64,000 nt of DNA. Source: Marinobacterium iners DSM 11526 (lineage in GTDB: Bacteria > Pseudomonadota > Gammaproteobacteria > Pseudomonadales > Balneatricaceae). Positions 18,271-26,540 of the stretch are shown here, one piece after another. Positions within the stretch are counted from its first letter, which is position 1. Each line of letters opens with the position of its first letter. A model generated the notes under the pieces. It was not told the DNA's origin, ran no database searches, and was given only the letters and a program-made list of their open reading frames with translations. Location: NCBI RefSeq assembly GCF_900107855.1, contig NZ_FNRJ01000004.1, positions 62,001-126,000 on the forward strand. Direction: 5' to 3'. The translations under genes were made by a program, and so were the position numbers.

Positions 18271-19611
18271 GTGAGCGATACTGTTGCGGCCCTGCTTGGG
18301 TTGGAGCAACAACTGCGCAAGGCATCAGACCTTGCGCAGTTGTTTTATACGCTGGTCAACCAAACGCATGCCTGTGTGCCATACACACAGGCAATTTTGC
18401 TTGTTGATGAAAAACTCCAGCGGCCTAGAGTGGAGGCGGTGTCTGACCTTCCTGCCGTTGATTACACATCGCCCTTTATCAGCTGGATTGAGCGCTTGAA
18501 TAAAGCGCTTCTTTCGCATGAACAGGGTGTCGTGCAAAGAACGGTTCGCCGGTCAGATGTAGACGCAGATCTTGCCAATGAATGGAAAGAGTTTGGCGCT
18601 CCTGATTATCTGCTTTGGCAACCCCTGCTGATAGAAGCAAAAGACAGTGAAGCAATCGGTGTTTTGCTGCTGTTTCGTGAGCAGGACTGGTCAGAAATGG
18701 AAAAAGGCATTTGCCAACATATCGGCAACAGTGCTGGACATGCCATATTTGCACTCAAGCGTCACCAGCCTCTGCGGCGCCTGTGGCCTCGCCTAAAGCA
18801 GCGTAAGGTTGTTATGGGAGTTGCAGTCGCGTTGGCTGTCTTGATGGCCATTCCCGTACGTTTGAGCACCCTGGCCCCTGTTCAGGTCATTCCATCCAGG
18901 CCGCATGTGGTTGCGGCTCCGCTTGATGGTGTGATTGAGTACATACAAGTACAGCCCAATCAGGAAATTCAGCAGGGCGATGTATTGGCTCAGCTGGAAG
19001 AGGGAGAGTTAAGCAGCGAGGCATCCATTGCTCGGCAATCATTTCTGTTGGCCCAGGCTGAGTTGAAAACGGTTCAGCAAAGCGGCTTTATGGACCCGCG
19101 TCAGAAAGCACGCCTGGCAGAGCTGGAGGCACAGGTAAAGTTGCAGGCTCTGCAATGGGAGCATGCTCGCGATCGGCTGGAAAAAACGCATATTCGTTCT
19201 GAAATTGCGGGTGTTGCCGTACTTGATGACCCTATGGAATGGCGGGGCAGGCCAGTCAAGGTTGGCGAACGCATCATGTTGGTTGCTGACCCGGAGCAAA
19301 TTGAACTGGAGATCATGCTGCCGGTAAAGGACTCAATCGTATTGTCGCCGGGAGCTGATATAAAAGTGTTTCTCGATAATGATCCGATACATGCGTGGTC
19401 TGCCGTCTTGCGTCATGCAGCATATGAGCCCCGCTCGACCGCAACTCAGGAAGTTGCCTATCGTTTGATTGCAGACTTAACCGGCGATAATCAAATGTTG
19501 CCCCGTATTGGCCTGAAAGGAACAGCAAAAATTTACGGCGAGCGCGTAAGCCTTTTCTTCTATTTATTCCGGCGGCCGCTTACAAGCCTCAGGCAGTGGA
19601 TAGGATGGTAG
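18271..19611 (+). CDS. GAF-domain / HlyD-like membrane-fusion protein
   Basis: A 446-residue inner-membrane protein starting at GTG with an excellent AAGGAGA site. Residues 1-165 form a GAF-like cytoplasmic domain (SDLAQLFYTLVNQTHACVPYTQAILLV..., then GVLLLFREQDWSEMEKGICQHIGNSAGHAI). One transmembrane helix follows at about 181-197 (VMGVAVALAVLMAIPV), then a periplasmic HlyD-type adaptor: lipoyl half (VVAAPLDGVIEYIQVQPNQ), helical hairpin (about 245-310), second lipoyl half and a beta-barrel with the PVKVGERIMLVADPEQIELEIMLP pattern. A sensory GAF domain on a membrane-fusion protein is unusual. It is 9 bases after the giant protein gene and overlaps the M50 gene. Confidence 0.88.
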   Translation: MSDTVAALLGLEQQLRKASDLAQLFYTLVNQTHACVPYTQAILLVDEKLQRPRVEAVSDLPAVDYTSPFISWIERLNKALLSHEQGVVQRTVRRSDVDADLANEWKEFGAPDYLLWQPLLIEAKDSEAIGVLLLFREQDWSEMEKGICQHIGNSAGHAIFALKRHQPLRRLWPRLKQRKVVMGVAVALAVLMAIPVRLSTLAPVQVIPSRPHVVAAPLDGVIEYIQVQPNQEIQQGDVLAQLEEGELSSEASIARQSFLLAQAELKTVQQSGFMDPRQKARLAELEAQVKLQALQWEHARDRLEKTHIRSEIAGVAVLDDPMEWRGRPVKVGERIMLVADPEQIELEIMLPVKDSIVLSPGADIKVFLDNDPIHAWSAVLRHAAYEPRSTATQEVAYRLIADLTGDNQMLPRIGLKGTAKIYGERVSLFFYLFRRPLTSLRQWIGW

Positions 19612-21716
19612 AAGCGCGATTACCTGTATTAAGGCAAAACCTTAAGCTTATGCCCGGTGCACATGATGAAGATGGTGCACCCAGGTGGCTGTTGCATGAT
19701 CGGGTGCGCAACCGCTATTTTAGCCTTGTAAGGCCTGCTCTGGAGTTGATACGCCATTGGCAGCCAGGCGTTACGCCGACAGAAATGGCAGCATCGCTGA
19801 ATGAACAGGGGCTTCACTATGACCCCGAGGAAATTCGTGCATTTGCAGATTTCCTGATTGCCAACAACCTTGTCCTGGCACGATCAGAGTCGGCATCGGC
19901 TTATTTCCATCGCCAGAAAATTCAAAACAGAAAAAGCATCTGGAACTGGATGCTGCATAACTACCTTTTCATACGCATACCACTGGTACGGCCAGATCCC
20001 TTTTTGTCTAAAATCATGCCGCATATCCAATGGCTGCTTTCGGGGACCATGGAAAAGTGTGTCATGTTGGCAGGTGTTATAGGACTTTTCCTCATAATCC
20101 GACAGTGGGATACCTTTGCAGGTACTTTTCTGCACTTTTTCAGCTTTGAGGGGATGCTCCTGTATGCAATTACCCTGGTGATGGTTAAAAGTGCACATGA
20201 ATTAGGGCATGCGCTTGTATCGCGTCGTCTGGGGTGTCGGGTTGCATCGATGGGTGTGGCTTTTCTGGTCATGTTTCCGGTACTTTATACCGATACAACC
20301 GATGCGTGGAAGTTGCGATCCCGCAGAGATCGGCTCAGGATTGTTACGGCGGGGGTAAGAACAGAGCTTTATCTTGCCATGCTTGCCAGCTGCTTATGGG
20401 GTGTATTGCCTGATGGTGCCCTGCGTAGCGCTGCTTTTTTTGTCGCGACAACCAGTTGGGTTACATCGTTACTGGTCAACATCAGCCCGTTCTTACGCTT
20501 CGATGGCTACTATGCCTTCTCGGACCTGATTGGAGTTGAAAATCTTCAGCAGCGCTCTTTTGCGTTGGGGCGATGGAAACTGCGCCAGTGGTTGTGGGGG
20601 ATAAATGATCCACTGCCAGAGCCCCTTACTCTTTCCAAAACACGTACTCTAATTGTATATGCGTGGTTTACATGGATATATCGATTTTTTCTCTTTCTGG
20701 GTATAGCACTGCTGGTGTATCACTTCTTTTTTAAGGTGCTCGGCATTCTGTTATTTGTTGTGGAGATTATATGGTTTATCGTTATGCCCATTGTTAAAGA
20801 GCTTAAAGTTTGGCGAGATCGCTGGAAAAACTTCAGCTTCACGCCAGTAAGAATTGTGTTATGGAGTATCCCTGTCATGGCACTGGCAGCAGGGCTTCTA
20901 CCCGTAACTTCAGAGGTGGCTGTGCCCGCTGTTATAAAATCAGACAAAATCCATTATGTGTTTGCACCAGAGTCCGCGCAGGTAAAGACACTTAATACAG
21001 CACCTGGACATGATACGAACCAGGGGAGTGTGCTACTTCAACTGTATGCCCCTGAGTTGGAAAACAGCATACAGCTGGTACAGGAAGAACTTCAATTGGC
21101 AGAGCTACGGCTATCCAGATTGGCAAGCTCCGTTGAGGATAAGGCCGAGCAACATATCAACCGCGAACGCCTAAGACAGCTGCAGGCTCAAATGCAGCGT
21201 TTACAGGCACGGCAGTTGCGGCTGGCGGTAATGGCTCCAATCCAGGGGCGTATATCGGATATGGATACACTTCAACCTGGGCAATGGGTTGGGGAAGGTC
21301 AATATTTGATGACAATTGTGGCGTCATCCGAACTTAGGGTAGAAGGTCTTTTGAGCGAGCGCGAGCTTGATCTGGTAACCGAGAATACCACCGGAATCTT
21401 TGTAAGCAGTACAGGTCAACGCAGAGCGCTGCCGGTTGTGATTGAGAAAATAGACCTCAGCGCAGTATCAGCACTGCCTTTCCCCGAACTTGGCTCTTTA
21501 TCAGGTGGGCCGATTGCAGTACGCCAGGCCGAAGAAAGGTTGATACCTGAAGAATCTCACTATCGCGTTAGCCTGAGACTGACAGAGCAAGAGCCGTCTT
21601 ATACAGTTAACGTTCGTGAACCTGGAGTGTTGATATTAGAAGGAAGCCCCAGAAGCTGGTTGTGGAGTAATGTAGAGCGACTGGCTGCAATCGCCATTCG
21701 AGAGTCTGGTTTCTAA
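19605..21716 (+). CDS. PqqD/RRE-like - M50 (site-2-type) metalloprotease - HlyD fusion
   Basis: A polytopic inner-membrane protein of 703 residues. The first ~90 residues resemble a PqqD/RRE-type winged helix (WLLHDRVRNRYFSLVRPALELIRHW..GVTPTEMA). The intramembrane M50 protease core carries HELGH (His198, Glu199, His202) and SPFLRFDGYY with the third metal ligand Asp300. After several transmembrane helices a C-terminal periplasmic HlyD-like adaptor part follows (coiled coil about 495-540, then MAPIQGRISDMDTLQPGQWV). This architecture is called putative peptide zinc metalloprotease (YydH-like). Start chosen at ATG 19605, overlapping the previous gene; GTG 19596 is an alternative. It is the likely processing and export core for the giant LEPR-XLL protein. 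Confidence 0.87.
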   Translation: MVEARLPVLRQNLKLMPGAHDEDGAPRWLLHDRVRNRYFSLVRPALELIRHWQPGVTPTEMAASLNEQGLHYDPEEIRAFADFLIANNLVLARSESASAYFHRQKIQNRKSIWNWMLHNYLFIRIPLVRPDPFLSKIMPHIQWLLSGTMEKCVMLAGVIGLFLIIRQWDTFAGTFLHFFSFEGMLLYAITLVMVKSAHELGHALVSRRLGCRVASMGVAFLVMFPVLYTDTTDAWKLRSRRDRLRIVTAGVRTELYLAMLASCLWGVLPDGALRSAAFFVATTSWVTSLLVNISPFLRFDGYYAFSDLIGVENLQQRSFALGRWKLRQWLWGINDPLPEPLTLSKTRTLIVYAWFTWIYRFFLFLGIALLVYHFFFKVLGILLFVVEIIWFIVMPIVKELKVWRDRWKNFSFTPVRIVLWSIPVMALAAGLLPVTSEVAVPAVIKSDKIHYVFAPESAQVKTLNTAPGHDTNQGSVLLQLYAPELENSIQLVQEELQLAELRLSRLASSVEDKAEQHINRERLRQLQAQMQRLQARQLRLAVMAPIQGRISDMDTLQPGQWVGEGQYLMTIVASSELRVEGLLSERELDLVTENTTGIFVSSTGQRRALPVVIEKIDLSAVSALPFPELGSLSGGPIAVRQAEERLIPEESHYRVSLRLTEQEPSYTVNVREPGVLILEGSPRSWLWSNVERLAAIAIRESGF

Positions 21717-23632
21717 TGCGAGCCAGACAGTTGATTCAAAAAAGCTGTGTGCTGCTTTTTATCCTGTTTTATTGGGGATTCGCTGTTGCCGATATCCAAC
21801 AAATCGTCACGTTGGGCCATGAAAAAATTGTTTTTGACCAAGGGCAAATCAGCGTTTACAAAGATCCCTCAGAGTCACTTACCCTTGAAGGTGCCATTGC
21901 TTTAAACGCCCAGGGAAAATTTCTGCCAACACGTGACGCCATTAGTGAGGGGTATATCCGTTCCGCTGTATGGGGGTACACAAAAATATCAAGGCCTGAA
22001 GAAGCATCCAGCGTATGGGGAATATCCATCACCCCCTCATATCTGGACCAGGTTGATATTTTTGTTTTGCATAAGGGCGAGCTAATTGAACACCTGGCCG
22101 CGGGTGATCAGGTCACTGATCCGGAACATGACTTGCATAATCGACATCATATCGTCGAAATGGATTTCCCTGTTGGTAGTTTCGATCTGTATTTTCGGCT
22201 TAAAACTACCAGTACATCTTTGATGCTTTTGAAGATGATCCCTGAGGCTGAAATAATTGAATTTATAGATTTAAACGTGATACTTGAAGGTGCCTTAATT
22301 GGCGTTCTATTCACGATGTTGATTATTAACCTGATAAACAGTATTTGGCTCAAAAGCTCTCTTTTTCTTAGTTTTTTTCTATATGAAATTGGAATTATTG
22401 TAACCATTCTTTTGTCAGTGGGGCTCGGTGATATAATTTTTCCCAGCCTGGACAGTACTGAGCATAACACGGTTTTCAAAATTGGGATAATGGTTACTGC
22501 CATTGTGGCATTTTTGTTCTTTTATAGACTGATTGATTTTTACTTCAAGGGCAGGGCTTTAGTGGATCTGCTCTTCCTGTTTGGAATACTCCATTGCTGT
22601 TATGGTATCTATATGACTTTGACGGGAAGGTTTGTTGAGGTTATGAGCTATTTGAATTGGTTTGTTGCTCTTTTTCCTGTGGCTGTGTCTGCCATAGTAT
22701 TACCAAACTGGAATGAATTTGATACAGAGAAGAAATATAGATTTTCTGGTTTTATTGTATTTGGTTTTTTCACATTCGTGAACTCCATGTATGTGAATGG
22801 TGTTATAGGCGCTAGTGGCTTGAAATCCTTTATCCCACCAGTAATGATATTTTCTTTTCAGCTAACGTTGCACTTTGTCATAATGTGCTCAATCCGAAAG
22901 TCGGAATCGGTTGTTGAAGAGGCACGAAGAGCGGCTTACTTGGCCGCGCGTGATGCATCCGCAGAACGTCTGCAGAGAGAGCGTGATCAAACCTTTCTGG
23001 CCATGCTCTCCCATGAGATCAGAACTCCGCTGGCTGTTATTGATTCGGCTACACAAGCTTTAATCCGGAAAAATGATCGTACAGAAAAAGACGACTATAA
23101 TGGTATACGCTATACTCATATTCGAAATTCAGTTAAAAGAGCGAATGAGCTGTTGGGTATGAGCCTCATCAAAGTACGATCAGGTAAAAATACTGGCACA
23201 GAATATGACATAATTGAACTAACCTGGAGTGTTATAAAAAGCTTTGATGACCACGATAAAAAAAGAATAAAGTTTTGGTATCCATCCTCTAAGATGATAG
23301 GTTCATATCGAGTTTCAGAGGGTGCCATGCATATTGTAATGCGGAATCTAATAGATAACGCATTAAAGTACAGCCCACTTGATTCGCCTGTTGATATAAT
23401 TGTTCGCGAAGGAAAACACGGACTATATTGGAGCGTTCAGGACTACGGACCTGGTTTGAATGAACATGTCCAGAAGCATATGTATGAGCAGTTCTTTCGT
23501 GCAGACGAACGCGCGTCTGTTCCAGGACTTGGACTTGGTTTATACGTGACAAGACAGATAATGGAAGAGCACGGTGCTGATCTGGTGGTTGATTCTGGAA
23601 GTAATGGCACTATTTTTACCTGTTGCTTATGA
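21716..23632 (+). CDS. 7TMR-DISM sensor histidine kinase
   Basis: A 638-residue membrane histidine kinase. Signal peptide about 1-26, then a periplasmic 7TMR-DISMED2-like beta domain (about 30-180; ISITPSYLDQVDIFVLHKGELIEHLAAGDQV), seven transmembrane helices (about 195-395), a coiled linker, a HisKA domain with SHEIRTPLAVID (phospho-acceptor His433) and an HATPase domain (RNLIDNALKYSP; DYGPGL; GLGLGLYVTRQIMEEHG). DISMED2 domains are thought to bind carbohydrates or related ligands. It starts in the stop codon of the M50 gene (TAATG) and is followed by a response regulator, so this pair probably controls the export block. Confidence 0.9.
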   Translation: MRARQLIQKSCVLLFILFYWGFAVADIQQIVTLGHEKIVFDQGQISVYKDPSESLTLEGAIALNAQGKFLPTRDAISEGYIRSAVWGYTKISRPEEASSVWGISITPSYLDQVDIFVLHKGELIEHLAAGDQVTDPEHDLHNRHHIVEMDFPVGSFDLYFRLKTTSTSLMLLKMIPEAEIIEFIDLNVILEGALIGVLFTMLIINLINSIWLKSSLFLSFFLYEIGIIVTILLSVGLGDIIFPSLDSTEHNTVFKIGIMVTAIVAFLFFYRLIDFYFKGRALVDLLFLFGILHCCYGIYMTLTGRFVEVMSYLNWFVALFPVAVSAIVLPNWNEFDTEKKYRFSGFIVFGFFTFVNSMYVNGVIGASGLKSFIPPVMIFSFQLTLHFVIMCSIRKSESVVEEARRAAYLAARDASAERLQRERDQTFLAMLSHEIRTPLAVIDSATQALIRKNDRTEKDDYNGIRYTHIRNSVKRANELLGMSLIKVRSGKNTGTEYDIIELTWSVIKSFDDHDKKRIKFWYPSSKMIGSYRVSEGAMHIVMRNLIDNALKYSPLDSPVDIIVREGKHGLYWSVQDYGPGLNEHVQKHMYEQFFRADERASVPGLGLGLYVTRQIMEEHGADLVVDSGSNGTIFTCCL

Positions 23633-23654
23633 TTATGCTGACAAGGGAGTCAAT

Positions 23655-24362
23655 ATGAAAGAATATCAAATTGCTATTCTTGAAGATAATGATGCTCTTA
23701 GGGATGAATTGCATAATCTTTTGGTTGATGAAGGTTATAAGGCTGATTCATTTCGTACTGCAGCAGGTTTTAAAAAATCCCATGCTGATAAAAAATACGA
23801 CACATTGATTCTTGATTTGGGTCTTCCTGATATGGATGGCATGGAGTTGGCTCAAGAAATCAGTCGTCAAGATGAAATTGGCATTATTATGCTGACGGCG
23901 CGTAGTGAATTAAAAGATCGTATTGATGGCCTATCTATCGGTGCTGATGCATATATTACAAAGCCTTTTGAATTTGATGAGCTGTTGGCCCAGCTGGGTG
24001 CTTTGCTTCGTCGTATAGGGATACGAAAGGCAGCGCTAAAAGTATGGAGACTTCATGTCATAGGGCAAAAGCTGTACTCCCCCCATCATACAGCTGTACT
24101 TGAACTGACGGCTTCTGAAACAGTGTTACTGGTAGAGCTGGCCACATCTCAGCCGTCTCATGTGTCACGTGCACATCTGATTCGTGCACTCGGAGAAGAT
24201 TTCATGCTTTATGATGAGCGTCGGCTGGAAAAAATCATCAGCCGTTTGCGCACAAAATTATTGGACAGTTTTAATGCTAGCCCAATCAAGGCAATTCGTG
24301 GCAAGGGGTATATTTTCAAGGAAAAAATAGAATTACACCATTCGGCAGATCAAATACGTTGA
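23655..24362 (+). CDS. OmpR/PhoB-family response regulator
   Basis: A 235-residue transcriptional regulator: receiver domain with acidic pocket (Glu10, Asp11), phospho-acceptor Asp54 in LILDLGLPDMDG and the ITKPFEFDEL lysine switch, then a winged-helix DNA-binding domain (about 140-230; LTASETVLLVELATSQP, ISRLRTKL, IKAIRGKGYIF). ATG 23655 is preceded by AAGGGAG at 23643-23649; the open frame upstream overlaps the kinase gene and is not part of the protein. It is the cognate partner of the kinase 22 bases upstream and ends the block. Confidence 0.93.
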   Translation: MKEYQIAILEDNDALRDELHNLLVDEGYKADSFRTAAGFKKSHADKKYDTLILDLGLPDMDGMELAQEISRQDEIGIIMLTARSELKDRIDGLSIGADAYITKPFEFDELLAQLGALLRRIGIRKAALKVWRLHVIGQKLYSPHHTAVLELTASETVLLVELATSQPSHVSRAHLIRALGEDFMLYDERRLEKIISRLRTKLLDSFNASPIKAIRGKGYIFKEKIELHHSADQIR

Positions 24363-24414
24363 GGTTGGCTTTATAAGCGCTATACTCTCTGTGTTCTTTA
24401 TGGATTAAGCTGGA

Positions 24415-24963
24415 ATGGCCCAAAACGCAACCGTATTCAAAGCTCATCTGCAGATTGCAGACATGGATCGGCACCATTATGCCGATTACAGCCATACTCT
24501 GGCACGACACCCCTCTGAAACCGACCTGCGCATGATGGTGCGGTTGTTGGCATTCATGCTGCGCGCCGATGAACGACTGGAGTTCACCCGTGGCCTGTGT
24601 GTCGATGACGAACCGGATTTGTGGCGGAAAAGCTACTCTGATGAGATCGAACTGTGGATCGATACCGGTTTGCCCAGTGAAAAGCGTATCCGCAAGGCGT
24701 GTAACCGATCCAAGCAGGTTTTACTGCTGGTGTATGGAACTGACCAGGCGGTAAACCCCTGGTGGTCGGGGTTGCAGGGTCAGATTGGCCGTTTTGATAA
24801 CCTCGAAGTGCTGCGTATTCCACCAGAGCAGAGTGATGCACTCGCCGCGCTGGCTGAGCGCGGCATGCATCTGAACTGCACCATTCAGGATGGACAGGTT
24901 TGGATCAGTGGTGACCACGGTGAAGTTACTATTGAACCCAAAGTGTGGCTACCAGCACTTTGA
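24415..24963 (+). CDS. yaeQ: YaeQ family protein
   Basis: A 182-residue cytoplasmic protein matching the YaeQ family, which has a PD-(D/E)XK nuclease-like fold: the segments TVFKAHLQIADMDRHHYADYSHTLARHPSETDLRMMVRLLAF and GLCVDDEPDLWRKSYSDEIELWIDTGLPSEKRIRKAC are highly typical. The biochemical activity is unknown. In enteric bacteria yaeQ was described as a multicopy suppressor of an rfaH defect; here it lies tail-to-tail with rfaH, 40 bases apart. Confidence 0.95.
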   Translation: MAQNATVFKAHLQIADMDRHHYADYSHTLARHPSETDLRMMVRLLAFMLRADERLEFTRGLCVDDEPDLWRKSYSDEIELWIDTGLPSEKRIRKACNRSKQVLLLVYGTDQAVNPWWSGLQGQIGRFDNLEVLRIPPEQSDALAALAERGMHLNCTIQDGQVWISGDHGEVTIEPKVWLPAL

Positions 24964-25003
24964 TCAATCGATAAGCTTCAGGTGTACAGCTATCTTTAGG
25001 ATC

Positions 25004-25489
25004 TTACACTGGCCCGAATGTCCCCAGCGGTAATGACAGCTTTTGCCAGCGCCCCAGCATTTCCAGTAACAGGAATGCCCGCTTTTCGCCATCATATTCC
25101 AGAAATACAGCGTTCAGGTGGCTGAGAGGGCCGTCTTCAATTCGAACAGGCTGTTGTGGCCGCAGCTCGCTCCGAGCCTGAACCTGTGTACGCAGATTTT
25201 CGACCACGTCATCAGGTACTACTGCGGGCTTGTCACCGAAAGTCAGAATCTGCGCGACTCCTCGTGTGGAGCGAATGGGGCGCCAGTTGCTGGTCAGTTC
25301 TGACAGCTCAATGAAAAGGTACCCGGGAAACAGAGGTTCAACACAGGTGACTTTCTTGCCCGCGCGTATGTGATCAACTGTTATGCTCGGACAAAATACT
25401 TCAAAGCCCTGGTTTTGGAGCTCCTGAACCGCTCGCTTGGTCTGTCCGGGCTTTGACCGGACCACGTACCACCGATAATCAGCGTTCAT
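25004..25489 (-). CDS. rfaH: Transcription antiterminator RfaH
   Basis: A 161-residue NusG paralogue. The N-terminal NGN domain is clear (WYVVRSKPGQTKRAVQELQNQGFEVFCPSI, then EPLFPGYLFIEL and RSTRGVAQILTFGDKPAVV); the C-terminal ~50 residues would be the fold-switching KOW region. RfaH is recruited to RNA polymerase at ops sites and stops Rho-dependent termination in long cell-surface operons, also coupling them to translation. A perfect ops core sits at 29833-29844, ahead of the polysaccharide cluster in this window. Divergent from the next gene across 186 AT-rich bases. Confidence 0.95.
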   Translation of the reverse strand: MNADYRWYVVRSKPGQTKRAVQELQNQGFEVFCPSITVDHIRAGKKVTCVEPLFPGYLFIELSELTSNWRPIRSTRGVAQILTFGDKPAVVPDDVVENLRTQVQARSELRPQQPVRIEDGPLSHLNAVFLEYDGEKRAFLLLEMLGRWQKLSLPLGTFGPV

Positions 25490-25675
25490 GTGCAGCCTCG
25501 ACAGTACAGATTTTATATAAGAATTTATGCATATAATCAGCGTTAAACAAATGATTGAAAGCGGTTGTTTTTTGTTCGTTTTTTAAACATGTTATGTGTA
25601 TTGTACTGCATAGAGTGGCCATGGATGGATGAACCGTCTGGTCGTTGAGTTCAGAATTGCACGGGAAAACTGATC

Positions 25676-26509
25676 ATGAAAAAGAAACTCCTTGTACTGG
25701 GCGCGTTTATCTTTGCAACTCAAGCAGTTGCAGTCGAGGTCATTTCACAGGATACCGTTGTACAAGGCAGTCAATGTGTAGGCTTTGACTGCACGAGTAC
25801 GCCTGAGTTTGGGTATTCGACGATTCAGCTGAAAGAGAACAACCTTCGAATCACGTTCGATGACACGAGCTCTTCGGCCAGCTTCCCCAAGGTCGATTGG
25901 CAACTGACAGCAAATGATACGACTAATGGTGGCCGCAATCGCTTTTCAATAGAAGATCTGACCAATTCAAGTGAAATCTTTACGATGATGGGGGGCGCGC
26001 CCAGCTATAGTCTCTTTGTTGGCCAAAGCGGTGATGTTGGGATTGGCACAGACCAACCAGATGCTGCTTTGCATGTTGTACGATCCAACTCCCCTGTACT
26101 CAGGCTTGAGCAGTCAGGAACAGGTGGCTTTCCGGCGGCGGTGTGGGATGTGTCTGCCAATGAATCAGGGCTTCAGATTGCCTTGGATGGCCAGAGTCTC
26201 CTGACAGTGGATTCAACCGGTAACGTACGGCTGGCCGGGTCACTTACAGCGGGTACTCCAGCGTCCACTTTCCCTGATTATGTGTTCAACCCACAATACC
26301 GTTTAATGCCCCTGGAAGAATTGCAGGATTTCGTCGCTTCAAATCGTCACTTGCCAGACATCCCTTCGGCGGATGAGGTAGGAGAGAGCGGCCTGAACAT
26401 GACGGAATTTCAGGTCAAACTCCTGAAAAAAGTCGAAGAGCTGACTCTTTATACACTTCAGCAGCAGGAAGAAATCAAGGCGTTGCAACAAGCCCTCATG
26501 CAGCAGTAA
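25676..26509 (+). CDS. Secreted tail-fibre-like protein of unknown function
   Basis: A 277-residue exported protein (signal peptide ending ATQAVA, residues 1-19). After an N-terminal beta-rich domain (about 20-115) it has a GIGTDQPDAALHV motif, the repeat start seen in tail-fibre-like secreted proteins, and ends with a FPDYVFNPQYRLMPLEELQDFV...HLPDIPSADEVGESGLNMTEFQVKLLKKVEEL segment and a coiled coil rich in Gln/Glu/Lys. This C-terminal pattern is common in Bacteroidetes-type tail-fibre domain proteins and suggests trimerisation. It sits 31 bases before the choice-of-anchor-U gene and may be its partner. The function is unknown. Confidence 0.7.
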   Translation: MKKKLLVLGAFIFATQAVAVEVISQDTVVQGSQCVGFDCTSTPEFGYSTIQLKENNLRITFDDTSSSASFPKVDWQLTANDTTNGGRNRFSIEDLTNSSEIFTMMGGAPSYSLFVGQSGDVGIGTDQPDAALHVVRSNSPVLRLEQSGTGGFPAAVWDVSANESGLQIALDGQSLLTVDSTGNVRLAGSLTAGTPASTFPDYVFNPQYRLMPLEELQDFVASNRHLPDIPSADEVGESGLNMTEFQVKLLKKVEELTLYTLQQQEEIKALQQALMQQ

Positions 26510-26540
26510 TGACTCTGACCTGACTTTCATGAGGTGAGCT

